A stretch of 64,000 bases of DNA from Acidobacteria bacterium RIFCSPLOWO2_12_FULL_66_21. GTDB taxonomy: Bacteria > Acidobacteriota > Vicinamibacteria > Vicinamibacterales > 2-12-FULL-66-21. Below, piece after piece: positions 42,648 through 51,256 of this stretch (positions are counted from its first letter, which is position 1; every line of letters starts with the position of its first letter). The translations under genes were made by a program, and so were the position numbers. The notes beneath the pieces are model-generated. The model was not told the origin of the DNA. It ran no database searches and worked only from the letters and a program-made list of their open reading frames with translations. The stretch spans positions 174,753 to 238,752 of the forward strand of contig MELC01000038.1 of assembly GCA_001767455.1 (NCBI GenBank). The letters run 5' to 3'.

Positions 42648-43613
42648 TCAATCGCCGCGCGGGAGCACGACGTTGAGTGGAATAGTCTCGCCGCGCCGCA
42701 CACGCAGTTCCGTCGTGTACGGCTTGTACCCTTCCTTCCGGATCTCGATGCGGTGCGTACCCTCCGCCAGGTCGAGCACGAACCGGGCCTCACCTGGCGT
42801 CGTGTCCCAGCGCTCGCCGTCGATCAGGATCTCCACGTCGGCCGGCTGCACGCGCAGCGACAGCGTCCCGAACATCCCGCGCTCGACGCGCTCGGGTTCG
42901 ACCGGAGGTCTGACCGGCTCGGCGCCGCGATCGCGCGGACGATCGGGCGGCGGCGCCTGACGGCCGTAGCCTTCCGGACCCTGGCGCGGATATCCTTCGG
43001 GCCCTCCCGCGCGCGGCGCCGGCCGCGGCTCCGGCGGCTGCCCGTTCAACGGCTGCATCGTCTGGCGGATGTGGTACGACTCGCCCGGACGAAACAGCAT
43101 CCGCTCGCGGATCGTGCGGAAGCCCTCGAGATAGATCTCGATCTCGTGCTCGCCGTACGGCACGCGCAGCCGCTGCAGCACCCCGTCGAAATCATCCACG
43201 GTCCCAACCAGGTATCCGTCGACGTAGACCTCGGCCTGGCGCGGCGTCACCTGAATCCGAAGATCGCTCGCTGCCTCGTAATAGCCGCGATACGGATAGC
43301 GCGGATACGGATACGGATACTGGTCGTAGTAGTAGTAGTACGGGGAACCCCAGTAATCGTAGTACCCACGACCGAGCCAGAACGACAGGTAGAACGACGA
43401 GGGGTAGTAGGGGCGGTAAGAGTAGTAGGGCCGCGTGTAGATGACCGGCCGATACACGGGTCGAACTGCCGTACGCCCGATGGTCACGGTCCGCGTCCCC
43501 GGTCGAGGGATCACGCGCCCGCGCTGGGCAGCCGCCTCGGCGGGCCAGAGCGTCACCATCGCGGCGGTCGCGCAGGCGATGGCGAAAACAAACAATCGCG
43601 GTTTCCGATTCAC
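42648..43613 (-). CDS. Secreted or envelope PEGA-domain protein
   Basis: This 321-residue protein has a signal peptide (FAIACATAAMVTLWPAEAAA), then a Tyr/Pro-rich region (about 45-110; YYSYRPYYPSSFYLSFWLGR, DYWGSPYYYYYDQYPYPY). A PEGA domain follows (RIQVTPRQAEVYVDGYLVGT), then a Pro/Arg-rich linker and a second PEGA domain (LSLRVQPADVEILIDGERWD). PEGA repeats are beta-sandwich envelope modules of unknown ligand. The Tyr-rich segment is unusual and may mediate self-assembly or surface interaction. No operon partner is seen; the stop is followed by a strong hairpin. Confidence 0.85.
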   Translation of the reverse strand: MNRKPRLFVFAIACATAAMVTLWPAEAAAQRGRVIPRPGTRTVTIGRTAVRPVYRPVIYTRPYYSYRPYYPSSFYLSFWLGRGYYDYWGSPYYYYYDQYPYPYPRYPYRGYYEAASDLRIQVTPRQAEVYVDGYLVGTVDDFDGVLQRLRVPYGEHEIEIYLEGFRTIRERMLFRPGESYHIRQTMQPLNGQPPEPRPAPRAGGPEGYPRQGPEGYGRQAPPPDRPRDRGAEPVRPPVEPERVERGMFGTLSLRVQPADVEILIDGERWDTTPGEARFVLDLAEGTHRIEIRKEGYKPYTTELRVRRGETIPLNVVLPRGD

Positions 43614-43834
43614 GGCAAACCTCCGGTAGCAGGCATCTTCCTGCTGAGCAAGCAGAATGCCAGCCAGTGTACACCTCGAGCACGCCGTAACTGGCTGCCG
43701 GCCATCATGTTGCCGCCGCCCGCCCGTTGCCGGTCATCCGTCGCCGTCATCGCGCGAGCACACTGTGACTGCACATCAGGACAGCGCCCCGCAGCTCGCA
43801 GCTAGCGGCTCGCGGGCCCCGACCGCCGAGTCGA

Positions 43835-45061
43835 TCACCGTCCCGGCCGTCGCGGAGGCGTCGGCACCAATGGACTCGAGGTGGGCGCAGTCGGCTTGGT
43901 GGCGGCACTGTCCGACAGTTGGACGCGCGTGACCACGCGCGTCCCTTCGGCGAACGGCGGGTCGAGCACCTCGACGAAGCTGCCGTCGCTGACGCCGGTG
44001 CGCGCGCGCACGGGCTGAATCGACTCGCCGTTCTGCAGCCAGATCGTGACCGTGTCCGCCGGGGCATTGCCCTGCGGCTGCGGCGCGTCGAGACGCTCGA
44101 GCAGGTCCATGCCGGGATGGAACCTTGTTGCCGCGCTCGGCACGCGGACGACGTTCTCGCGCCGCGCGACCTCGATGTGAACGGTCGCGGTCATGCCGGG
44201 CTTCAGCTTCAGCGCCAGGTTCGGCGCGCTGACGATCGCGGCGTAGGTCACCACGTTCGATTCGACGGTCGGGTTGAGGCGCACCTGCTCGACGCGGCCG
44301 GCGAAGGTCTCCTCCGGGTACGCCTCGACCGTGAAGCCCACCGGCTGGCCGGACTGGATCTGTCCGACGTCGGATTCGTCAATGCTCGTCTTTACTTGCA
44401 TCTCGGTCAGATCGGCCGCGATGCTGAAGAGCGTCGGCGCCTGAAGACTCGCAGCCACGGTCTGGCCGACGTCCACCGCGCGCGACACGACGATGCCGTC
44501 GATGGGCGAAGTGATGACGGTCTTGCTCAGGTTCACCTGCGCCTGGGTCAGCGAGGCCCGCGCCTGCGTCACCTGCGCCTGCGCAGACTTCACCTGCGCC
44601 TCGGCGGAGTTGCGCGCGGTGACGGCCGCGTCCAGATCCGCCGCGGGAATGAGCTGCCGGCCGGCGAGCTCGCGCGCGCGCTGGAGCTGTCGGTCCGACT
44701 CCGAGAGCGCCACGCCCAGCCGTTCGACCTCAGCCTCGGCGCGGACGAGATTGGCGCGCGCCTGATCGACGGCGCTGCTGAACAACGACGGCTCCAGGCG
44801 CGCGAGCACCTGCCCCTTCTTGACGAGGCTGTTGAAGTCCGCGGTCAGCGACTGCACGGTGCCGGAGACCTGGCTCCCGACCGCGACCGTCGTGACCGCC
44901 TCCAGCGTTCCGGTGGCGGAGACCACGCTCACGATCGGACCGCGCGTCGCCGCTTCGGTCACGATTTCCGGTGCGTCCTCGCTGCCCTTCCCATAGAAAG
45001 CGCGCACGGTCAGCGTCGTCAGTATGGCCAGCACCACGACAATTGCCCATATTCGCTTCAT
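43835..45061 (-). CDS. MacA-like periplasmic adaptor (membrane fusion protein)
   Basis: This 408-residue protein has an N-terminal membrane anchor (IWAIVVVLAILTTLTVRAFY), then lipoyl halves (GTLEAVTTVAVGSQVSGTVQ and VITSPIDGIVVSRAVDVGQT) flanking a coiled-coil hairpin (about 105-180, QVKSAQAQVTQARASLTQAQ). Beta-barrel and membrane-proximal domains follow (LKPGMTATVHIEVARRENVV). It links an inner-membrane ABC or RND exporter to an outer-membrane channel. No exporter gene is next to it. It is transcribed divergently from a two-component system about 110 bases away, the likely regulator. Confidence 0.9.
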   Translation of the reverse strand: MKRIWAIVVVLAILTTLTVRAFYGKGSEDAPEIVTEAATRGPIVSVVSATGTLEAVTTVAVGSQVSGTVQSLTADFNSLVKKGQVLARLEPSLFSSAVDQARANLVRAEAEVERLGVALSESDRQLQRARELAGRQLIPAADLDAAVTARNSAEAQVKSAQAQVTQARASLTQAQVNLSKTVITSPIDGIVVSRAVDVGQTVAASLQAPTLFSIAADLTEMQVKTSIDESDVGQIQSGQPVGFTVEAYPEETFAGRVEQVRLNPTVESNVVTYAAIVSAPNLALKLKPGMTATVHIEVARRENVVRVPSAATRFHPGMDLLERLDAPQPQGNAPADTVTIWLQNGESIQPVRARTGVSDGSFVEVLDPPFAEGTRVVTRVQLSDSAATKPTAPTSSPLVPTPPRRPGR

Positions 45062-45169
45062 GTACTAGAGGACGCTCGGGCGGTGGCGTTTCGTAGCCCA
45101 CGGTGTGAAAAATCGATGTCAGGACGGGACGTCGTGAACAGCCTCGGCCGTAGGCGGTAGACTGAATGC

Positions 45170-45910
45170 ATGACCCCGCTTGACGAGCCGGCCCTCGAGC
45201 GTCCGATCCAGGGCCGCGTGCTCGTCGTGGAAGACGATCCGAACATCCGCGACCTCGTGGTCCTGCACCTCGGGCTCGAAGGGTTGACCACGGTGGCGGT
45301 GGGCGACGGCAGCGAGGCGCTGCGTCTCGCGAAAGCGGAGCCGTTCGACCTGATCGTGCTCGACGTCATGCTGCCGGGCCTCGACGGCGTCACCGTCTGC
45401 CGCGCGATCCGCCGCGATTCGATGAACGGCGACGTCCCGATCCTGATGCTGACGGCGCGGCGCGACGAGTCCGACAAGGTGCTCGGCCTCGAGAGCGGCG
45501 CGGACGACTACGTCACGAAGCCGTTCGGCGTGCGCGAGTTCATTGCGCGCGTGCGCGCGCTGCTGCGGCGGCGCGCCTCGCGGCCCTCCGGCGCGCCGGG
45601 CCACGGCCACCCGGTCGTTGTCGGCACCCTGACGGTGGACCCGGCGCGGCGCATGGCGCGGATCGACACGCGCGACGTGGAGCTCACGGCGAACGAGTTC
45701 GAACTGCTCTACCTGCTGGCGAGCAACAAGGGCATCGTCTTCAGCCGCGAAGCGCTGATGGCGCGCGTCTGGGGCAACGAGACGCACATCACCGAGCGCA
45801 GCGTCGACACGCTCGTCAAGCGGGTGCGCAAGAAGATCGAGGTGGACGCCGCGGAGCCGCGGTTCATTCTCACGGTCTGGGGGACCGGGTACAAGTTCGC
45901 CGATGGCTAA
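45170..45910 (+). CDS. OmpR/PhoB-family response regulator
   Basis: This 246-residue protein has a receiver domain with acidic pocket VVEDDPNI, phospho-acceptor Asp65 in LIVLDVMLPG, conserved Thr (MLTARRDE) and Lys (YVTKPF). Its winged-helix DNA-binding domain has VELTANEFELLYLLASNKG and SVDTLVKRVRKKIEVDAAEP, then GTGYKF. Its gene overlaps the following histidine kinase by eight bases. Both are divergent from the MacA-like adaptor, which is the probable target. Confidence 0.95.
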   Translation: MTPLDEPALERPIQGRVLVVEDDPNIRDLVVLHLGLEGLTTVAVGDGSEALRLAKAEPFDLIVLDVMLPGLDGVTVCRAIRRDSMNGDVPILMLTARRDESDKVLGLESGADDYVTKPFGVREFIARVRALLRRRASRPSGAPGHGHPVVVGTLTVDPARRMARIDTRDVELTANEFELLYLLASNKGIVFSREALMARVWGNETHITERSVDTLVKRVRKKIEVDAAEPRFILTVWGTGYKFADG

Positions 45911-47378
45911 CCTCTGGTATCGGAGCCTGTACTGGCGCATCGCGTTCGGCTTCATCGCGCTGCTCGCCACGCTGCTGCTCGCCCAGGGACTGCTTTTTTT
46001 CTGGCTCACCGATCGGTTTGTCAGCTCGTCACCCGCGCGGACGCCCGCGCAGCTCGCCGAGATCATCGCCGACGACATCGCCGCCGAGCTGACGCAGCAT
46101 CCGCAGGGCTCGATCGAGACGTACGTCTCGACGAACTTCCGCCGCTACCAGCCGTTCGTCGTGGCGCTGACCGACGGCCGCCGCGCGTCGAACCGGCCGT
46201 CGATGCTCCCACCCGGGTTGGAGCGCGGCGTCCAGGAGCGGCTGCGCCGCAGCCTGATGGGCTATGGCACGGGCACCGAGTCGTTCGGCGGGCGGCGCGG
46301 CGGGCCGCGCGCCCCGGCGGAGTACGCCGCGGTCGTCGTCGGCGCCCAACAGCGGGGCCTCGTCGCCGTTCCTACCAACCCTCCGCCGGTGTTCGTGCTG
46401 CTGCGCGAGCTGGGTCCGACGCTTGCGTGGTTCGGGCTCGGGCTGCTCGGCGTCGGCGCCACGATCATGGCGCTCGTGATCTTCCGCCCCGCGCACAACC
46501 GGCTGCGCAGCCTCGAGCAGGCCGCGCGCGCGCTCGGCGAGGGGCGCACGGAGGTCAGGGCCAGCGAACGAGGGGGCGACGAGGTCAGCTCGCTCGCGCG
46601 GACGTTCAACCGGATGGCCGTGGATCTGGACAGCCGCGCGAAGGCGCTCTCGGCCTCGGATCGCGCGCGGCGGCAACTGCTGGCCGACGTGTCGCACGAG
46701 CTGATGACGCCGCTCTCGGCCATTCGCGGCTACGTCGAGACGCTGTCGATGCCGGAGCTGACGCTCGATCGGCCCACCCGGCGGCGCTACCTCGACATCG
46801 TCGAACAGGAAACGCACAAGCTCGAAGCGATCATCGGCGACCTCCTCGATCTCGCGCGGCTCGAGGGGGGCGGCGAGACACTCAACAGGGAGAGCGTGCC
46901 GGTCGCCGACCTGTTCACGCGCGTGGCGGACCGGCACGAACCGACGATCCGCGAGAACGGCATCACGCTCGAGACGGAGATCGCGCCCGGCACCCCGCCG
47001 GTGTGGGGCGATGCGGCGCGGCTGGAGCAAGCCGTGCAGAATGTCGCGGCCAATGCGATCCGCCACACGCCGCGCGGCGGCCGCGTCACGCTGCGCGCCG
47101 AAGGGGCTGAGGACCGCGTCCACATCACCGTGCACGACACGGGCCCCGGCATCCCGACCGAGCACCTGCCGCGGGTGTTCGATCGGTTCTACAAGGTGGA
47201 CGCCTCGCGCGCGGGCACCGCGGTCCCGTCCGGCAGCGGACTCGGTCTCTCGATTGTCCGAGCGATCGTGGAGAAACACGGCGGGACCGTGACCGCCGCC
47301 AACTCAGCCGACGGAGGAGCCGTCTTCGAGCTGCTGCTTCCCACGGATGGCCGCGGCACGTCCACAACTCCGGAATAG
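45903..47378 (+). CDS. Sensor histidine kinase
   Basis: This 491-residue kinase has a first helix (IAFGFIALLATLLLAQGLLF), a periplasmic sensor of about 125 residues and a second helix (WFGLGLLGVGATIMALVIF). HAMP follows, then phospho-acceptor His265 in DVSHELMTPLSAIRGY. The ATPase has N box QNVAANAIRHTPRGG, G1 DTGPGIPTEHL, F box RVFDRFYKVD and G2 GSGLGLSIV. The partner is the overlapping response regulator. The sensor domain gives no hint of the signal. Confidence 0.95.
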   Translation: MANLWYRSLYWRIAFGFIALLATLLLAQGLLFFWLTDRFVSSSPARTPAQLAEIIADDIAAELTQHPQGSIETYVSTNFRRYQPFVVALTDGRRASNRPSMLPPGLERGVQERLRRSLMGYGTGTESFGGRRGGPRAPAEYAAVVVGAQQRGLVAVPTNPPPVFVLLRELGPTLAWFGLGLLGVGATIMALVIFRPAHNRLRSLEQAARALGEGRTEVRASERGGDEVSSLARTFNRMAVDLDSRAKALSASDRARRQLLADVSHELMTPLSAIRGYVETLSMPELTLDRPTRRRYLDIVEQETHKLEAIIGDLLDLARLEGGGETLNRESVPVADLFTRVADRHEPTIRENGITLETEIAPGTPPVWGDAARLEQAVQNVAANAIRHTPRGGRVTLRAEGAEDRVHITVHDTGPGIPTEHLPRVFDRFYKVDASRAGTAVPSGSGLGLSIVRAIVEKHGGTVTAANSADGGAVFELLLPTDGRGTSTTPE

Positions 47379-47585
47379 CACGGAAGAACACCGATTCAAG
47401 GACGACCTGTTGCGCAGCCCTTCAGGGCTGCCTCTGTTTCAAGGACGACCTGTTGCGCAGCCCTTCAGGGGCTGCCTCTGTGGCATTTCCGTGAAAGTTG
47501 AGCCGGCTCAGGCGTTTGCATAAACAGGCCAGAGCCCGGCATCGTATCCGGTGATAGTCAACCCGGTGCAGGGTCGAGATGTCTC
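47379..47585. repeat. Intergenic tandem 43-bp duplication with internal palindrome
   Basis: Two tandem copies of about 43 bases (47395-47437 and 47438-47481) each contain GCGCAGCCCTTCAGGG, part of the palindrome GCAGCCCTTCAGGGCTGC. They differ by one extra G in the second copy. The same palindrome with TTTA in the centre stands before fhs (about 37938-37957). No gene is supported here. Confidence 0.7.
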
Positions 47586-50500
47586 ATGATGAATGTGAGA
47601 AGGCGGATGACAGGACGCGCGCGACTGGCCCGTGCGGCGGCAGTGCTCGGCGGAGGCGTCGCGTTTGCGTTCGCCGTGATGCTCCCGGTGGACGCGCAGC
47701 AGGCCGCCTCGGCCGGTGGTTGCCGCATCGGCGGCAAGGCCGCGAGCGGGACGACGCCGATTCCCGGTGTGTCGGTCGTCATCCAGTCTGGCGCCACCGT
47801 GACGGCGGTCACCTCGACTGACCCGGACGGCACGTACCACGTGTCCGTCCCGCCCGGCTCGTACAGTTTCATCGCGTCGCTGACCGGGTTCGATCCCATT
47901 CAGCGCGATCTCAGCCTCGGTCCCGCGCCGTGCGATCTAACGGTGGACCTGTCGCTGACGCTCGCGCCGCGTGTCGCGCGGTCGGCGGCGCCGGCCACGC
48001 CGGCCTCGGCGGGCGCGGCGCCGGCCGGGGCGGCCGCGCGGCCTGCGGAGCAGGGACGCGGCTCGCAGCCGCAGCGCGCGGCGCAGCCCCCCGGGCAGCG
48101 ATTCGAAACGCTCACCGCGGAAACCCAGGCGACGGCGGCGGGACTCGACGTGAACCCGCCCGACAATTCCGACGCGGCGGCGCGGCTGCTCCTGCCGCCG
48201 GGGTTCTCGATCGAGGGACCGACGCAGGCGGTCGCGATCAACGGCAACATGGCCAGCCTCGATCGCGGCATGATGAACGAGCGGATGGACGCGATCGGCC
48301 GCGGCGAATTCGATCCGATGACCGGCGAGTTCGCCCAGGGGTTCGGTGGACAGGGCGGGTTCGGCGGGCGCGGCGGGCCCGGCGGCGGGCGCGAGGGGAT
48401 GGGCGGACGCGGCGGGCCGGGCGGACGCGAGGGTGGTCCCGGCGGCTTCATGCTCGGCGGACGGGGGCGCGGACAGAACGCGTACCAGCTCCAGAGCAAT
48501 TACACCTTCGGCGGATCCGCGCTCGACAGCGCGCCGTACCAACTCCGGCCGGGTTCTTCCGCGCAGCAGCGCCCGTACACGCGTCAGAATTTCGGCGTCA
48601 CCGTCGGCGGCCCCGTGAAGATCCCCGGCATCTACGACGGGACGCGCACGACGCAGTTCAACGCCAGTTACACCGGAAGCCGCGGCGGGGACCTGTTCGA
48701 TCAATACGCAACGGTGCCGACCTCCGCCATGCGCGGCGGAGATTTCAGCGGTGCCGGCGTGCAGCTCGTCGACCCGGCCACCCGCCTTCCGTTCGGTGAC
48801 AATCAGATCCCGCTCTCGCGGATGAGCCCGAGCGCGCTCGCGCTGCTTCGCTTCATTCCGCTCCCGAATCTCGACGGCACGAGCCGCAATTTCCACTACG
48901 TCACGACGAACCAGTCGGTGTCCAACAGCCTCAGCGTCCGCGTCACGCACAGCTTCACGCCGAACGCGGCCGGCGGACGCGGCGGACCGGGCGGGCGGGG
49001 GGGCGCCGCCGGCCGGGGCGGCGGCGCGGCGGTCCGGGGCGGACGCGGCGGTCGCGGCGCGCTGGGCACGAGCGTCATGATGACCGCGCAGCTGCAGTAC
49101 CGGCGCAACAACACCGATCAGAACAACGTCTTCCCGACGCTCGGCGGCGAGACCACCGGGTCGAGCCTCGCCCTGCCGGTGTCGTTCAACATCCAGCACA
49201 AGCGGACGCTCCACAACGTCAACGTCAACTTCTCGCGGACCCAGTCCCGATCGCACAATCAGTACGCGTTTTCAGACGACGTGGCGGGGGCGGCGGGGAT
49301 CGGCGGCGTGTCCACGGATCCGTTCGACTGGGGCGTGCCGCAGCTCTCGTTCTCGAGCCTCACGAGCGTCCGCGACATGACGCCGACCCGGCGCACCGAT
49401 ACGCGCGTCAGCCTCGCGTACGGGTGGACGCGGCCGTTCACGAAGCACACGCTGCGTCTTGGCGGCGACGTCCGCCTCGACGAGTCCAACAACCGCACCG
49501 ACTCGAACGCCCGCGGCGCGTTCGTCTTCACCGGCCTGTATGCGTCGGGCGGCTCGCCGGTCGTGCGGGGCGGAGGACTCGACTTCGCGGATTTCCTGCT
49601 CGGCATGCCGCAGCAGGCGACGGTGCAGTACGGCCCCGGCGACGTGCGCATGTCGGGCAGGTCGATGAGCGCGTACTTGCAGGACGACTGGCGGAAGACC
49701 TCGACGCTGACGTTCAATCTGGGGCTTCGGTACGAGTTGATGTGGCCGTTCGTGGAGCGCGGCGGCCAGATGGTCAACCTCGACGTCGCGCCGGACTTCA
49801 CGGCGGCCGTGCCCGTCATCTCCGGCGGCACCGGCCCCTTCTCGGGCACGTTCCCGAAAGCGCTGCTGCGGCCCGACACGAACAACCTCGCGCCGCGCGT
49901 GGGATTCGCCTGGCGCGTCAAGCCGGGCACGATCCTGCGCGGCGGGTACGGCATCAGCTACAACGCGGGTTCGTATTCCACGATCGCACGGCAGATGGTC
50001 GGACAGCCGCCCTTCGCCGTCACCAACTACGCCGTCGGCACGGCCGGATACCCGCTGGTCCTCGTCGATCCGTTCGCCACCGCGTCGCCAACCGCGACGA
50101 CCAACACGTACGGCGTGCAAAGGGATTACGCGCTCGGCATGGTGCAGACGTGGAACGCCGATCTCTCGCGCGACATCCGCCGGGCGTGGAACCTCGGCGC
50201 CGGGTACACCGAGACCCGGGGATCGAGTCTCGACACCATTCGCGCGCCGAATCGCGGGCCCACCGGCCTGCGAATCCCCGGCGTCCAGCCGTTCCTGTGG
50301 CAGACCTCGGACGGATCCTCGGTGCTGCACGCGGCGACCTTCCGCGTGGCACGCCGTCCTGTGAAGGGCGTCGGCGGCGGCATGACGTATACGCTCGCCA
50401 GGTCCCGTGACAACGCGTCGTCGATGGGCGGCGGCGGCAGCACCGTCGCGCAGGACGACCGCAACCTCGCGGCGGAATGGGCGCGCTCGAGCTTCGACCG

Positions 50501-51041
50501 CCGTCACCAGCTCACCGCGAACCTGAATGTCGAGCTGCCGTTCGGGCCCAATCGCCCGTGGCTGAACCAGGGGGGAGCCCTGGCGGCCGCGCTTCGCGAC
50601 TGGCGGTTCACGACGACCTTCACGTGGCAATCGGGGACGCCGCTGACGGCACGGGTACAGGGGGCGGCGACGGAAGTCGCGCAGGGCACCAACGGCACGC
50701 TGCGCGCCGATTACAACGGCGGGCCAATCCAGCTCGCCAATCCGACGATCGACCGATTCTTCAACACGAGCGCGTTCTCGGCGCCGGCGCCGGGGCTGTT
50801 CGGGACGTCGTCGCGGAACATGATCGTCGGCCCGGGCAGCAGGCAGCTCAACGCGCAGGTCTCGCGCGATGTGCGCATGGGACGGACCCACGCCATCACC
50901 ATTCAGCTCAATGCCACGAACCTGCTGAACCTGGTGAACTACGCGGGCATCGACACGGTCGTCAACTCGCCGACCTTCGGACAGGTGCTGTCGGTGCGAG
51001 CGATGCGGTCCATGCAGATGAACCTGCGGTTCAGATTCTAG
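47586..51041 (+). CDS. TonB-dependent receptor with carboxypeptidase-regulatory-like N-domain (Oar-like)
   Basis: This 1151-residue outer-membrane protein has a signal peptide (GVAFAFAVMLPVDAQQ) and an N-terminal regulatory-like beta domain (GTTPIPGVSVVIQSGATVTA). A plug-like region carries a glycine-rich insertion (about residues 255-290). The beta barrel has a second Gly/Arg-rich insertion near 460-490 (PGGRGGAAGRGGGAAVRGGR), and the end is the aromatic-rich MQMNLRFRF required for barrel assembly. It is typical of Oar-type receptors in soil Acidobacteriota, probably importing large oligomers. It is followed by a 10-bp minisatellite and a VWA protein. Confidence 0.88.
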   Translation: MMNVRRRMTGRARLARAAAVLGGGVAFAFAVMLPVDAQQAASAGGCRIGGKAASGTTPIPGVSVVIQSGATVTAVTSTDPDGTYHVSVPPGSYSFIASLTGFDPIQRDLSLGPAPCDLTVDLSLTLAPRVARSAAPATPASAGAAPAGAAARPAEQGRGSQPQRAAQPPGQRFETLTAETQATAAGLDVNPPDNSDAAARLLLPPGFSIEGPTQAVAINGNMASLDRGMMNERMDAIGRGEFDPMTGEFAQGFGGQGGFGGRGGPGGGREGMGGRGGPGGREGGPGGFMLGGRGRGQNAYQLQSNYTFGGSALDSAPYQLRPGSSAQQRPYTRQNFGVTVGGPVKIPGIYDGTRTTQFNASYTGSRGGDLFDQYATVPTSAMRGGDFSGAGVQLVDPATRLPFGDNQIPLSRMSPSALALLRFIPLPNLDGTSRNFHYVTTNQSVSNSLSVRVTHSFTPNAAGGRGGPGGRGGAAGRGGGAAVRGGRGGRGALGTSVMMTAQLQYRRNNTDQNNVFPTLGGETTGSSLALPVSFNIQHKRTLHNVNVNFSRTQSRSHNQYAFSDDVAGAAGIGGVSTDPFDWGVPQLSFSSLTSVRDMTPTRRTDTRVSLAYGWTRPFTKHTLRLGGDVRLDESNNRTDSNARGAFVFTGLYASGGSPVVRGGGLDFADFLLGMPQQATVQYGPGDVRMSGRSMSAYLQDDWRKTSTLTFNLGLRYELMWPFVERGGQMVNLDVAPDFTAAVPVISGGTGPFSGTFPKALLRPDTNNLAPRVGFAWRVKPGTILRGGYGISYNAGSYSTIARQMVGQPPFAVTNYAVGTAGYPLVLVDPFATASPTATTNTYGVQRDYALGMVQTWNADLSRDIRRAWNLGAGYTETRGSSLDTIRAPNRGPTGLRIPGVQPFLWQTSDGSSVLHAATFRVARRPVKGVGGGMTYTLARSRDNASSMGGGGSTVAQDDRNLAAEWARSSFDRRHQLTANLNVELPFGPNRPWLNQGGALAAALRDWRFTTTFTWQSGTPLTARVQGAATEVAQGTNGTLRADYNGGPIQLANPTIDRFFNTSAFSAPAPGLFGTSSRNMIVGPGSRQLNAQVSRDVRMGRTHAITIQLNATNLLNLVNYAGIDTVVNSPTFGQVLSVRAMRSMQMNLRFRF

Positions 51042-51250
51042 GGTGCTGAAGGGTGCTGAGGGGTGCTGAAGGGTGCTGAGGGGTGCTGAGGGGTGCTGAG
51101 GGGTGCTGAAGGGTGCTGAGGGGTGCTGAAGGGTGCTGAGGGGTGCTGAAGGGTGCTGAGGGGTGCTGAGGGGTGCTGAGGGGTGCTGAAGGGTGCTGAG
51201 GGGTGCTGAAGGGTGCTGAGGGGTGCTGAGAGGTGCTGAAGGGTGCTGGT
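51042..51250. repeat. 10-bp minisatellite GGGTGCTGA(A/G), about 21 copies
   Basis: Starting directly at the TonB-receptor stop codon, a ten-base unit GGGTGCTGAA/G runs in near-perfect tandem array to 51250 and ends at the start region of the VWA gene. Copy variants alternate between A and G at the last base. It fills the whole gap, so no conventional promoter is visible for the VWA gene. It is too short and too uniform to be a CRISPR array. Confidence 0.93.
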
Positions 51251-51256
51251 GGTGAC

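Noticed and set aside
51042-51250. Possible CRISPR array
   Set aside because: Unit is 10 bp with no unique spacers and no cas genes nearby; it is a minisatellite.
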